Positions 5,983-14,620 of a stretch of DNA of 20,755 nt are shown here, piece by piece. The DNA comes from a virus. A program made the translations under genes and the position numbers. Where the stretch lies: positions 1 to 20,755 of IMG/VR virus record IMGVR_UViG_3300027801_000200; one strand, 5' to 3'. Positions within the stretch are counted from its first letter, which is position 1, and each line of letters opens with the position of its first letter. Under the pieces are notes generated by a model that saw nothing but the letters and a program-made list of their open reading frames with translations, had not been told where the DNA came from and ran no database searches.

Positions 5983-7288
5983 TAACCGTAAATGTTAAAG
6001 TTGCAGAGTATGCACTTACCAAACCATTTGTTGAATATTGTCTTACTCTTGCATATCGTGTACCCGTTCCTATATCAAAAGTACCACTATCTGTTGTTGT
6101 TACAACTGAAGTTGCTGACCATAGTGTTTGACTAACTAATGTTGATGAGAAATCTGAATTATTATCTATCTGTACATCATATACATCATTTGTACCATCT
6201 CCTGACCAAGAAAGTGTAAGAGTACCATTCGTCCAAGCTAATGAAGTTGGTACAGCACCTGCAGTTTCATCAGTATGTGAATTACCACCTTTATTGTGAG
6301 TTATATATCCATTAACTAAATAAGTATCATTTGTTTCAACATCAATAGATACTATCTCTGATGTTTGATTTATAATATCAATAGATATTACATCAATTTC
6401 AGTAATAACACCAGAAACTTCTTTAATTAATTTATCGTTTGTAGTAATGTTAAACATTTCTTTGAATCTATATTCTCCATCATTACCATCTTTAACTAAC
6501 ATTGGGTGTTCTGCAGTTGCAGTTATTTCACCATCATTAATATCATAATGTCTACCTGAAAAAGAATATACTAAATTTACAACTTCCACATCTTGTGCAG
6601 TTGTTGTTAATGAATCGGTTGACCAATCTAAGAAACCACTTTCTTCAGTTCCTAATCCTCCAATTGAAAATCCTCTCAATACATCTCCTTCTTCTAAATC
6701 ACCAACTTCTACAATAGTACCATCTGATAATGTTACAGGTGAATCTATTGTTAAACATAATGCGGTTGAGTTACCATCATATGAATCTACAGCATAAACA
6801 GTTTTTGTTCTAGCTGAATTGTAATTTGTGGCATGATCATTAAAACCATCTGCAAAAGTTCCACTAAGTGTATGTGATTGTGCACCTAATAAAGTTGTTT
6901 GGTCACTTGCTCCTTGTGGATTTACTCCACCAACTGTAATTACAGCGGATACATCTTGATTTGCAGCAATACTTAAAAAACCAGCAGTAGATGCTGAAGA
7001 GTTGTAAGTAGGAGTAACTGACCATGTGAAATTTTGATATCTAGATGAAATTGATCCAAACTTAGAACCAGCTACGGTAAAACCAAGTGTATAAGTTTCA
7101 TTTGTAGCTTCAACTGCATAAGTATATCCATCAATTGAACCAACGGTATCGATTCCATAATCATCTAATTTTACAATAGTTCCTGCTGAACTATTTATTG
7201 CGTTTAATGATACATTTGCACCTTGTGTAATACCGGTTGCTCCTGCTAAATTATTTAAACTAAGTGTATCTCCTGAGACTCTTGCCAT
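5978..7288 (-). CDS. Tail structural protein with internal Hint (intein-like) domain and C-terminal Fn3-like domain
   Basis: The 436-residue protein has three parts. Residues 1-177 are a Ser/Thr/Gly-rich beta region like phage surface proteins. Residues 178-332 (bases 6757-6293) are a Hint domain. It begins with Cys178 in CLTIDSPVTLSDGTIVEVGD (block A) and carries TAEH at 258-261 in ATAEHPMLV (block B). It ends with VNGYITHN, His331-Asn332 (block G). At about 155 residues it is mini-intein sized, with no room for a homing endonuclease. The residue after Asn332 is Lys, not Cys, Ser or Thr, so canonical splicing is not expected; a cleaving bacterial intein-like activity is more plausible. Residues 347-435 (WTNGTLTLSW, YDVQIDNNSDF, YARVRQYS) resemble a fibronectin type III domain. 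An AGGAAAG site lies 8 nt before the ATG. The upstream neighbour is the glycosyltransferase. Confidence 0.85.
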   Translation of the reverse strand: MARVSGDTLSLNNLAGATGITQGANVSLNAINSSAGTIVKLDDYGIDTVGSIDGYTYAVEATNETYTLGFTVAGSKFGSISSRYQNFTWSVTPTYNSSASTAGFLSIAANQDVSAVITVGGVNPQGASDQTTLLGAQSHTLSGTFADGFNDHATNYNSARTKTVYAVDSYDGNSTALCLTIDSPVTLSDGTIVEVGDLEEGDVLRGFSIGGLGTEESGFLDWSTDSLTTTAQDVEVVNLVYSFSGRHYDINDGEITATAEHPMLVKDGNDGEYRFKEMFNITTNDKLIKEVSGVITEIDVISIDIINQTSEIVSIDVETNDTYLVNGYITHNKGGNSHTDETAGAVPTSLAWTNGTLTLSWSGDGTNDVYDVQIDNNSDFSSTLVSQTLWSATSVVTTTDSGTFDIGTGTRYARVRQYSTNGLVSAYSATLTFTVS

Positions 7289-7300
7289 TGTATATCTTTC

Positions 7301-8299
7301 CTATATATTATAAATATAAACTAATTCGGTTATCCACCCATCCTTATCTGTGAAATTTTCTTTCATAAATGATTTTAAAGATAAAAACCATTGATTTTTT
7401 TCTTCGTAAGGAGTATTGATTAACTGAGTATAAATATCACTAAATTCTTTTTTAGATGAAGCTCTGTAAGGATATTTAAAATCTTTACACCAAGTTTTGT
7501 GTAAAATTGGTAATTTACCATAATCTACTGCCTCAAATATACCATATCCAAATGGTTCATTATTAAAACATGAATGAGATATACCCCAATCCATATTATA
7601 GAATACATCTCTATATTCGGATTTATAATGATACATTTTCATTTTACGAGTATCCATTTTTAATCCATTTTTCCAAAGAGTATTAAACTCACTTGAATTA
7701 GTAAATACATATGATGGTAACCCATCCAAGTAACGAGGATTCTTTCTACCCTCGGTTCTTGCTGCAAATCCTATTCTCTTAGAATCAGTTAATGGTAAGT
7801 TTTGTTTAAATTCGTAAAAATTAGGTATATTTTTATTTTTTATCAATATATCAAATAAACCGACCCATATAGAATGAGTTGATATATCATTTATTTCAGT
7901 TTCCCACTTTGAATCCATATATGGGTGTTGTACAAATGAACTATCATTTCCCATTGATGATTTTAATATATGATCTACTGAATTATGTAATATGTTTGAA
8001 TGTATTTTGTGTTTGTTCTCTTCTATTACCTTCATTGGAGTATAATGTCCATGTAATATGTTGATTCTTCTTGCACCATTACACAATTCTTCAAATTTAT
8101 CAATATCATCACCGTGCCAATGGGCTTCTATTGGAAATTCGTAATCTTCATGTCCTTTTGGTTTGTTTCTATGTAAAAGAAGTATAGGTTTTACATCTAA
8201 TTTGGGTGCAATTAACTCTAACCATAAATTTACCCAAGTATCAGTACCAGCATTTACCCAAGGTCCTCCACCAGTAGTATAATATACATCATACATCAT
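7301..8299 (-). CDS. GT-B-fold glycosyltransferase (GT4-like)
   Basis: The 332-residue protein fits a GT-B glycosyltransferase of about the usual length. The N-terminus holds a Gly-rich loop, YTTGGGPWVNAGTDTWV (residues 7-23), of the type that contacts the nucleotide-sugar in GT4-like enzymes. The C-terminal half has RIGFAARTEGRKNP (175-188) and the EX7E signature EPFGYGIFE (Glu248 to Glu256), followed by AVDYGKLPILHK. These bind donor phosphate and sugar in retaining GT-B enzymes. There is no signal peptide or membrane segment, so it should act in the cytoplasm. The start, ATG ATG, lies 3 nt after the stop of the 455-aa fibre gene, with no evident promoter, so the two are likely co-expressed. 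The substrate is unknown. Placement among fibres suggests virion-protein glycosylation, but modification of host surface glycans is equally compatible. Confidence 0.8.
   Translation of the reverse strand: MMYDVYYTTGGGPWVNAGTDTWVNLWLELIAPKLDVKPILLLHRNKPKGHEDYEFPIEAHWHGDDIDKFEELCNGARRINILHGHYTPMKVIEENKHKIHSNILHNSVDHILKSSMGNDSSFVQHPYMDSKWETEINDISTHSIWVGLFDILIKNKNIPNFYEFKQNLPLTDSKRIGFAARTEGRKNPRYLDGLPSYVFTNSSEFNTLWKNGLKMDTRKMKMYHYKSEYRDVFYNMDWGISHSCFNNEPFGYGIFEAVDYGKLPILHKTWCKDFKYPYRASSKKEFSDIYTQLINTPYEEKNQWFLSLKSFMKENFTDKDGWITELVYIYNI
7309..7318 (-). promoter_or_regulatory. TATTTATA promoter-like motif embedded in the end of the glycosyltransferase gene
   Basis: The coding strand reads TATATTTATA, 21-30 nt upstream of the ATG at 7288. 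It lies inside the last codons of the glycosyltransferase and encodes part of its YIYNI C-terminus. The fixed distance to the next start, despite the coding overlap, argues that the motif is functional. Confidence 0.5.
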
Positions 8300-8302
8300 A
8301 AA

Positions 8303-9670
8303 TTACTTTTTAATAATTACTTTTCCTGCAAAAGTTGTAGAAAATACAACAGTTACTTGATTTACTGAGTTTGTTGTTATTGAATTTGGTATTTCTTGTT
8401 GAGATGTAACTGTATTCCAACATTGTACTATTGGATATTGTTCGTTTAGATTATGAGATATTACATAAGAAGTTGCACCAGTTATAGTTTGTTTATATGT
8501 GGTTAAATCTGTTACTTGAGATGATCCACTTATAATTCCACTTGGAACATCTGTAAAATTATCATAATCTAAGTAATATATTCCATCTTCACCATCTAAT
8601 AGATTTGCATCAGATGCAGTTCCTTGTACAACGTGTCCACCCTTAGCTACAACGATTCTTCCACTTTCAGTACTTGCAAATGTTACGGTTACTGTATTTG
8701 TATTGGTTGTTATGATTGAACTTGGTAAAAAGTAACTATCGTTATCATCATATACACTAACTATTACATTTTTTGTACCAAAGTTGTGAGTTACTGCTTT
8801 AGAAGTTGCATTAGTAAACGTATCTGTTACGGTTGCAACTTGGTCTACTGATAATCCTGTTAAACTACTACCATCTCCTTGAAACGAACCACTAAATGAA
8901 CCACTAACGGTCATACTACTTAAAGTACTACCATTTATTTGTCCTGAACCACTTATTACAGAATCTCCTAATTTTGATAAAAATGTTGATGTTAATTGTG
9001 AAGAACCAGATACAATACTTGTTCCACCAGTTATTTGAGCTAATGTTATTGAATTACCAAGTGGAGTTGATATACCAGCAATGGTTATTGTAGAATTAGT
9101 AAGTGAAGCGTTAGCTAAATTTTCAATGGTATTATTATCACCATCAATTGATTTGTTTGTGAGAGTTTGTGTACTACTTAAATCTACTATTGCTATTTCA
9201 GAACCACTTATACCGGCCGTCCATACATCGTTTGTAGAATTCCATAGTAATGAACCACTTACGGTAGAACTACCAGTTGCGTCCTTTATATAGATACCAC
9301 CTGTTGTGGATGAACCACCATAGTTAAGTTCTATGATATTATCACCTATATTAAGTGATGTGGTGTCAATAGTTGTTGTAGTACCCTCTACTGAGAGGTC
9401 ACCTGATATTATTACGTTGTTTGAAAATGTTTTGTTACCTGCAATGGTTTCATTGCCAGTTAGGTTAACGTATCTAGAGTCATATGATGAAGTAAAAAAG
9501 TCAAAAGAATCTTGTGTTGCTAGTTCAAGAATAGATGGTGTACCACTATCCTTTTCAAAATACAACTTTCCATCATACGTATTAATGGCCAATTCACCGA
9601 GAGCGATGTTGGATGTTGTTGGTACTCTACCTGGTACCGATGTTCTTTTAAGTTTAACTACCTGGGCCAT
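8303..9670 (-). CDS. Fibre-like tail protein with Mtd-type N-terminus and two repeated beta domains
   Basis: The 455-residue protein begins KLKRTSVPGRVPTTSNIALG and then ELAINTYDGKLYFEK (residues 6-40). This is a widespread phage-fibre N-terminal module thought to mount the fibre on the virion. Residues 92-160 form the GTTTTIDTTSLNIGDNIIEL module, which is also in the truncated gene at 19802. GDGSSLTG is at 265-272 and SGSxQ motifs at about 221, 240 and 381. Two copies of a beta module (residues about 279-350 and 393-455) share a V-x-HN start, a central VxVYD/VQCWN strand, an IP or LP turn, and a final VTVxF...G(R/K)(I/V)V strand. This looks receptor- or glycan-binding, but that is inference. 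There is no S74 chaperone at its end. The glycosyltransferase follows after 3 nt. Confidence 0.8.
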   Translation of the reverse strand: MAQVVKLKRTSVPGRVPTTSNIALGELAINTYDGKLYFEKDSGTPSILELATQDSFDFFTSSYDSRYVNLTGNETIAGNKTFSNNVIISGDLSVEGTTTTIDTTSLNIGDNIIELNYGGSSTTGGIYIKDATGSSTVSGSLLWNSTNDVWTAGISGSEIAIVDLSSTQTLTNKSIDGDNNTIENLANASLTNSTITIAGISTPLGNSITLAQITGGTSIVSGSSQLTSTFLSKLGDSVISGSGQINGSTLSSMTVSGSFSGSFQGDGSSLTGLSVDQVATVTDTFTNATSKAVTHNFGTKNVIVSVYDDNDSYFLPSSIITTNTNTVTVTFASTESGRIVVAKGGHVVQGTASDANLLDGEDGIYYLDYDNFTDVPSGIISGSSQVTDLTTYKQTITGATSYVISHNLNEQYPIVQCWNTVTSQQEIPNSITTNSVNQVTVVFSTTFAGKVIIKK

Positions 9671-9734
9671 ATATATGACAATCTTTTTCTAATTAATAAA
9701 ATTACAATACTTCTCACAGAATACATGACCTTTA

Positions 9735-9742
9735 TATAAAGA
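9735..9742 (-). promoter_or_regulatory. Weak TATTTATA-like site before the 455-aa fibre gene
   Basis: The coding strand reads TCTTTATA within a longer AT tract, 65-72 nt upstream of the ATG at 9670, one mismatch from the motif seen elsewhere. It is the only near-match I found in the 149-nt gap between 9820 and 9670, which otherwise shows no terminator or other clear signal. Confidence 0.25.
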
Positions 9743-9819
9743 TATATATGTATTTTACAAGTTTATTATCAAATTTCCTAACTATACTGAATAACCTTAT
9801 ATAAGATTAACCGATATTG

Positions 9820-12800
9820 TTAAGATATTTTACTTTTCAATTCCTCTATTTGTATTTGTTGTTCTTTAATAGCTTCTATAAGTAATCCAGTAAGTTTGGC
9901 GTAATCTACACCCTTAAATCCATTATCTCTATCAATTACCAACTGAGGAAGTACTTTTTCTACATCTTGTGCAATTACACCAACATTTGGTAATGTTTGT
10001 TGTAATATATCAGCGTTTGAATTCCAATCCCAAGTTACACCTTTTAATTGTTGTACTTTTTCTATTGGGTTTGAAATTAATTCAATGTTATCTTTTAATC
10101 TTTCATCTGAAGATGCATATGCTACAATATCTCCACCTACGTTCAATGCTCCACTTATACCAACTCCACCAGTCACTATAACTGCTCCGGTTGTTTTAGT
10201 TGTAGAAGCGGTTGTGTTAGAGAATGTTTTAGCTCCACTTAATGTTTGTGTTCCACTTAAGTGTGCCGTATTTGTTGATAAGTATGCATCTGCGATAACA
10301 CTACCTTGCCATACACCACTTGAAATTGTTCCAACTTCTGTGATATCTAAAGCATTTATATCAGCTTTTGTTTGGTCAGCAGTTGCAGAAGTTTCAATAC
10401 CATCTAATTTAGTATTATCGGCTGAAGTAAAGTTTATCTGTGTTAATCCACCATCTCCTACTGAATATGTAGTGTTGGTATTAGTAGTATATGAAGGTAA
10501 ACCAAATGAACCATCGTGTTTTAGGAAATGTCCTGCAGTTCCTGCTGATGGAACGAAATTACTATTTCCAGTTCCAACAAGAGTTCTTATTTGAGCTGCT
10601 GTTTGGTCAGCGGTTGCTGATGCTTCAATAGCATCTAATTTAGATTTTAGAGTAGTTGTAAAGTTTTGTTGTGTTAAACCACCCGCACCAACAGTAGCTA
10701 ATTGAGAAGTTAATGCAACTGTTCCTGTTGTATCTGGTAATGTTATTGTTCTATCAGCTGTTACACTTCCTGCAAGTAATGTTACTTCATATGCATCTGC
10801 CGCGTTTCCTTCAAATATCACACCGTTACTTGTTGATACAGTTGCTACATTATTTGTAGTTGTTGTACCGGTTACGGTTATACTACCAGGGAATGTGATT
10901 GTATCAGATGAATCACCGATTGTAGCGGCACCACCTAAAGAAGCGTTTAATGCAGATTTAACATCGGCCGTTGTTGTAGTATTTGTGTTGGCCGTCATAT
11001 CATCTGCAACTAAATCAATAGTTCCATCTCCATCTACATATGTAGCAGATATTCTTGTTTCGGTGTTTCCACTAAACATAGCACCTACTATATCTTGTAC
11101 TGCTTCAGTTGATAACTGAGTATTTGTATCCGTATTAGTAGTATATGAAGGTAAACCAAATGAACCATCGTGTTTTAAGAAATGTCCTACTGTTCCAGCT
11201 ACTGGTACGAAATTACTATTTCCAGTTCCTACTAAACTTCTTATTTCAGCTGCTGATTGGTCAGCGGTTGCTGAGGTTTCAATTCCACTTAATTTAGTGT
11301 TTAAAGCTGAAGTGAAGTTAACATCCGATTGTGTTGCTACTACGAAATCAATATCACCAGTTGTATCTTGATAAGTTACAGTTATTCCTGTCTCAGTTCC
11401 ACCTAACATTCCACCAACGAAATCTTCAACTTGTTCTTGTGATAGTTGAGTGTTTGTATCCGTATTAGTAGTGTATGAAGGTAAACCAAAAGTACCATCG
11501 TGTTTTAGGAAATGTCCTACTGTACCAGCTACCGGTACAAAGTTACTATTTCCAGTTCCTACTAAAGTTCTTATTTCAGCTGCTGATTGGTCAGCCGTTG
11601 CTGATGCTTCAATAGCATCTAATTTAGATTTTAGAGTAGTTGTAAAGTTTTGTTGTGTTAAACCACCCGCACCAACTGAGTACGTTGTGTTTGTATCCGT
11701 AGAAGCAATTGTACCTCCAGCAGAAATAGTAACATTTGTACCAGCGGTTAAAGCAGCAACTACATTAGTTGAATCCGTTACATCTGCTGATGCTTCGATT
11801 GCATTTAGTTTTGAATGGTCAGCATCTGTAAATGTATTTGAATCTGTACCAGCTTCAACGGCTGCTACAATTTCTGCATTTGATTGATCTGCCGTAGCAC
11901 TTGCTTCAATTGCATTTAGTTTTGAATGGTCAGCATCTGTAAAGTCATTGGTAGTTAATCCACCATCACCAACTGAATATGTTGTATTGGTATTGGTAGT
12001 ATATGAAGGTATTCCGAATGTTCCGTCATGTTTTAAGAAATGTCCTGCTGTTCCTGCTGATGGAACGAAATTACTATTTCCAGTTCCTACTAAAGTTCTA
12101 ATCTCTGCTGCTGTTTGGTCAGCCGTTGCAGAAGTTTCAATACCATCTAATTTAGTATTATCTGCCGATGTAAAGTTAATTTGAGTTAATCCCCCATCAC
12201 CAACAGTAGCTAATTGAGAAGTTAATGCAACTGTTCCTGTTGTATCTGGTAATGTATAAACTCTATCAGCAGTTAATCCACCGGCCTTTAATGTTCCTTC
12301 GAAATCATCAGCAACTGTTCCTTCAAATATAATTCCATTAGAAGTACTAAGTGTTTCAATGTTTTCTGTTGTTGTTGTTCCAGTTACTACTAAATTACCA
12401 GCAACTGTAATTGTATCAGATGAATCACCGAATGTTGCAGTTCCACCTAAAGAAGCGTTTAATGCAGATTTAACATTTGCTGTATCCGTTACATCTGCTG
12501 ATGCTTCGATTGCATCTAATTTAGATTTTAGAGTAGTTGTAAAGTTTTGTTGTGTTAAACCACCAGCTCCTACTGAGTACGTTGTATTTGTATCCGTATA
12601 ATTTCCACTATGTAAATTAGTAGCACCTTGGTCTGTTGTCCAATCAATATGTTCGTTTCCTACAAAACCAGTTGTACTATCATGTGTTATTTGTACTGAA
12701 CCACTAACAGTTCCACCAGGTAATGAAGTTAATACATTTGCTGCATCTGTTACATCTGCTGATGCTTCAATAGCATCTAATTTCGATTTTAGAGTAGTTG

Positions 12801-14571
12801 TAAAGTTTTGTTGTGTTAAACCACCCGCACCAACTGAATAAGTCGTGTTTGTATCCGTAGAAGCAATTGTACCTCCAGCAGAAATAGTAACATTTGTACC
12901 AGCGGTTAAAGCAGCAACTACATTAGTTGAATCCGTTACGTCTGCTGATGCTTCGATTGCATCTAATTTAGTATTATCGGCTGATGTAAAGTTAATTTGT
13001 GATAACTCTCCATCTTGAATAGAATATGTTGTATTCGTATTTGTTGTATAAGAAGGTAAACCAAATGTACCATCGTGTTTTAAGAAATGTCCTGCTGTTC
13101 CTCCAGCAATTCCTAAATTTGTTCTTGCAGTTCCAGCATTTGATAAATCAGATAAGTTACTTGCTTTTGCTAATTTTGTTCCTACTGTTGTTGTTAATGC
13201 AACTACATCAGAATCTCCGTTTGCAATACTTGCAGAAATTTCTAATAATGTATCATAAGCTGCAGGTGCTCCACCTAGTAAATCAGATACTTCTCTTTGT
13301 ACATAAGCAGTTGTTGCTATTTTAGTAGAGTTATCATTATCAGCTTGTGTTGGTGCAACTGGATTACCAGTTAATGTTGGTGAAGCTAAATTAGCTTTTA
13401 AATCCAATGCAGTTTGACCAGCAGTTGAAACTGGTTTTAAAGCATCTGTTGTATTATCTACATTACCTAATCCAATATCACCCTTTGTTAATTCTCTTGT
13501 TGCAACAGTTCCGTTTGCATCTGTTACAAGTCCACTCGTGTTCGTTGTTATATTAATATCTAAATCTGATATTATAGTTGCCCCTGTCAATGCAGTTGTA
13601 TCGATATCTACAGCATCACCAGCTAAGTTAGTTGGTAAGGTATAATTTACTGTTCCTGCAGCATCAACTCCGATTGTAGTTCTAACACCACCAGCAGTTG
13701 TATCATCTAAAATAGTTTGTGCGAATGTTGAAGCAACTTGGTCTGAACCTGATACTACTCCTGCTGGAAGAGAAGTTAATACATTTGCTGCATCTGTTAC
13801 ATCGGCACCTGCTTCAACTCCTGTGGTTGCACCAACTGTTAAACTTGCTGCTGTTCCACTAATATTTGTACCAACTAATGCTGATGGTGTTCCTAAAGCT
13901 GGTGTTACCAATGTTGGTGAACTTGATAATACTACATTTCCTGTTCCTGTTTTAGTTGTTACTCCTGTTCCACCTTGATTAACAGCTATCGTAGTTCCTT
14001 GCCAAGTACCAGTTCCAATTGTTCCAACTGATGTAATTTGTGTTTGAGCTGCATCTACACTTAAACTGTGAGTTGTACCTTCACCACTTGTTGCGGCGGT
14101 TGAAGTTATTCCAGTTCCACCAGTAATTGTTCCTACATAATCACCAGTTGTGTCGGTTGTTAATACTACTGAATTTGCTTGTATGGTTGCAACTCCCCCA
14201 GCTGCTATTACTACATCTCCACTTATATTTCCAAATACACTATCTTCTAAATTAGAAAAAGTTACTTTCTTTTCTGTTCCAGCATCACTTATAACTAAAT
14301 TATCTCCTTGTGCAATCGTAGCTCCACCAAGAGAAGATAGTGCATCTATATTAATTGCCGATACTCCAGTTAAACTTGAACCATCTCCTACAAATGAACC
14401 AGTAAATGATCCAGAATAATTTACCGCTGGTTGAATAGATTGGTCAACTCCACTTGAATTTAAGGTTTTTGTTTCAAGAGTACCGTTTTCTACGGTTAAG
14501 CTTATTAAATTTCCATTCTCATCAGATGGAAATTGAAGTGAGCCTGAAATTTTGGGGTTATGTATAATCAT
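9820..14571 (-). CDS. Giant repetitive tail fibre protein with C-terminal S74-type intramolecular chaperone
   Basis: The 1583-residue fibre starts MIIHNPKISGSLQFPSDENG with GDGSSLTG at residues 62-69. It contains tail-fibre blocks such as GTGTWQGTTIAVNQGGTG and ASPTLTGNPVAPTQADN. The centre repeats two modules. One is ADQxAAEIRTLVGTGNSNFV followed by AGHFLKHDG and PSYTTNT (four full copies and one partial). The other is GAGGLTQQNFTTTLKSKLDA (four copies). A VTGTTTT module occurs twice. Residues about 1486-1583 match the peptidase S74 domain: SSDERLKDNI, then WDWNS, GVIAQDVEKVLPQLV and a final helix. Such domains trimerise and fold the fibre, then cleave themselves off. Ser1488 and Lys1493 have the Ser-x4-Lys spacing of the reported catalytic dyad. 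The mature fibre would therefore be about 1490 residues. Receptor specificity cannot be read from sequence. Confidence 0.9.
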   Translation of the reverse strand: MIIHNPKISGSLQFPSDENGNLISLTVENGTLETKTLNSSGVDQSIQPAVNYSGSFTGSFVGDGSSLTGVSAINIDALSSLGGATIAQGDNLVISDAGTEKKVTFSNLEDSVFGNISGDVVIAAGGVATIQANSVVLTTDTTGDYVGTITGGTGITSTAATSGEGTTHSLSVDAAQTQITSVGTIGTGTWQGTTIAVNQGGTGVTTKTGTGNVVLSSSPTLVTPALGTPSALVGTNISGTAASLTVGATTGVEAGADVTDAANVLTSLPAGVVSGSDQVASTFAQTILDDTTAGGVRTTIGVDAAGTVNYTLPTNLAGDAVDIDTTALTGATIISDLDINITTNTSGLVTDANGTVATRELTKGDIGLGNVDNTTDALKPVSTAGQTALDLKANLASPTLTGNPVAPTQADNDNSTKIATTAYVQREVSDLLGGAPAAYDTLLEISASIANGDSDVVALTTTVGTKLAKASNLSDLSNAGTARTNLGIAGGTAGHFLKHDGTFGLPSYTTNTNTTYSIQDGELSQINFTSADNTKLDAIEASADVTDSTNVVAALTAGTNVTISAGGTIASTDTNTTYSVGAGGLTQQNFTTTLKSKLDAIEASADVTDAANVLTSLPGGTVSGSVQITHDSTTGFVGNEHIDWTTDQGATNLHSGNYTDTNTTYSVGAGGLTQQNFTTTLKSKLDAIEASADVTDTANVKSALNASLGGTATFGDSSDTITVAGNLVVTGTTTTENIETLSTSNGIIFEGTVADDFEGTLKAGGLTADRVYTLPDTTGTVALTSQLATVGDGGLTQINFTSADNTKLDGIETSATADQTAAEIRTLVGTGNSNFVPSAGTAGHFLKHDGTFGIPSYTTNTNTTYSVGDGGLTTNDFTDADHSKLNAIEASATADQSNAEIVAAVEAGTDSNTFTDADHSKLNAIEASADVTDSTNVVAALTAGTNVTISAGGTIASTDTNTTYSVGAGGLTQQNFTTTLKSKLDAIEASATADQSAAEIRTLVGTGNSNFVPVAGTVGHFLKHDGTFGLPSYTTNTDTNTQLSQEQVEDFVGGMLGGTETGITVTYQDTTGDIDFVVATQSDVNFTSALNTKLSGIETSATADQSAAEIRSLVGTGNSNFVPVAGTVGHFLKHDGSFGLPSYTTNTDTNTQLSTEAVQDIVGAMFSGNTETRISATYVDGDGTIDLVADDMTANTNTTTTADVKSALNASLGGAATIGDSSDTITFPGSITVTGTTTTNNVATVSTSNGVIFEGNAADAYEVTLLAGSVTADRTITLPDTTGTVALTSQLATVGAGGLTQQNFTTTLKSKLDAIEASATADQTAAQIRTLVGTGNSNFVPSAGTAGHFLKHDGSFGLPSYTTNTNTTYSVGDGGLTQINFTSADNTKLDGIETSATADQTKADINALDITEVGTISSGVWQGSVIADAYLSTNTAHLSGTQTLSGAKTFSNTTASTTKTTGAVIVTGGVGISGALNVGGDIVAYASSDERLKDNIELISNPIEKVQQLKGVTWDWNSNADILQQTLPNVGVIAQDVEKVLPQLVIDRDNGFKGVDYAKLTGLLIEAIKEQQIQIEELKSKIS
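10484..12132 (-). repeat. 137-bp fibre-module direct repeats (four copies)
   Basis: Copies at 10484-10620, 11138-11274, 11468-11604 and 11996-12132 are all exactly 137 bp and start with GTAGTATATGAAGG or a close variant. They encode the AAEIRTLVGTGNSNFVP...HFLKHDG...PSYTTNT module. A partial fifth copy begins near 13043 and diverges after about 13106. Spacing between copies varies because other modules are interleaved. Confidence 0.85.
11600..12962 (-). repeat. 205-bp near-identical direct repeat pair
   Basis: Segments 11600-11804 and 12758-12962 have the same length and differ at only about five positions by direct comparison. They encode a LTQQNFTTTLKSKLDAIEAS module together with the VVAALTAGTNVTISAGGTIA stretch. 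Such near-identity suggests recent duplication or gene conversion within the fibre gene. Confidence 0.85.
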
Positions 14572-14601
14572 CTTTTTTTTATTCCTATTTTATTTACTTA
14601 T

Positions 14602-14609
14602 TATAAATA
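14602..14609 (-). promoter_or_regulatory. TATTTATA promoter-like motif before the 1583-aa fibre gene
   Basis: The coding strand reads TATTTATA (in CATATTTATAATAAG), 31-38 nt upstream of the ATG at 14571, in the 49-nt gap after the 217-aa gene. An AGGA sequence follows about 12 nt before the start codon. Confidence 0.5.
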
Positions 14610-14620
14610 TGTTTTTTTAA

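Noticed and set aside
6293-6757. A true splicing intein in the tail protein
   Set aside because: The residue after the terminal Asn is Lys rather than Cys, Ser or Thr, so standard splicing should not complete. It was recorded as a Hint domain instead.
9671-9819. Possible small gene or RNA in the 149-nt gap between fibre genes
   Set aside because: The stretch is AT-rich with no stable GC-containing hairpin, no ORF with a ribosome-binding site, and only a weak promoter-like match.
10085-10594. Long plus-strand open frame antisense to the 1583-aa fibre gene (likewise 11450-11887 and 11948-12184)
   Set aside because: These follow the repeat periodicity of the fibre gene, have low-complexity translations without recognisable domains, and lack ribosome-binding sites. 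They are antisense shadows of Ser/Thr-rich codons.
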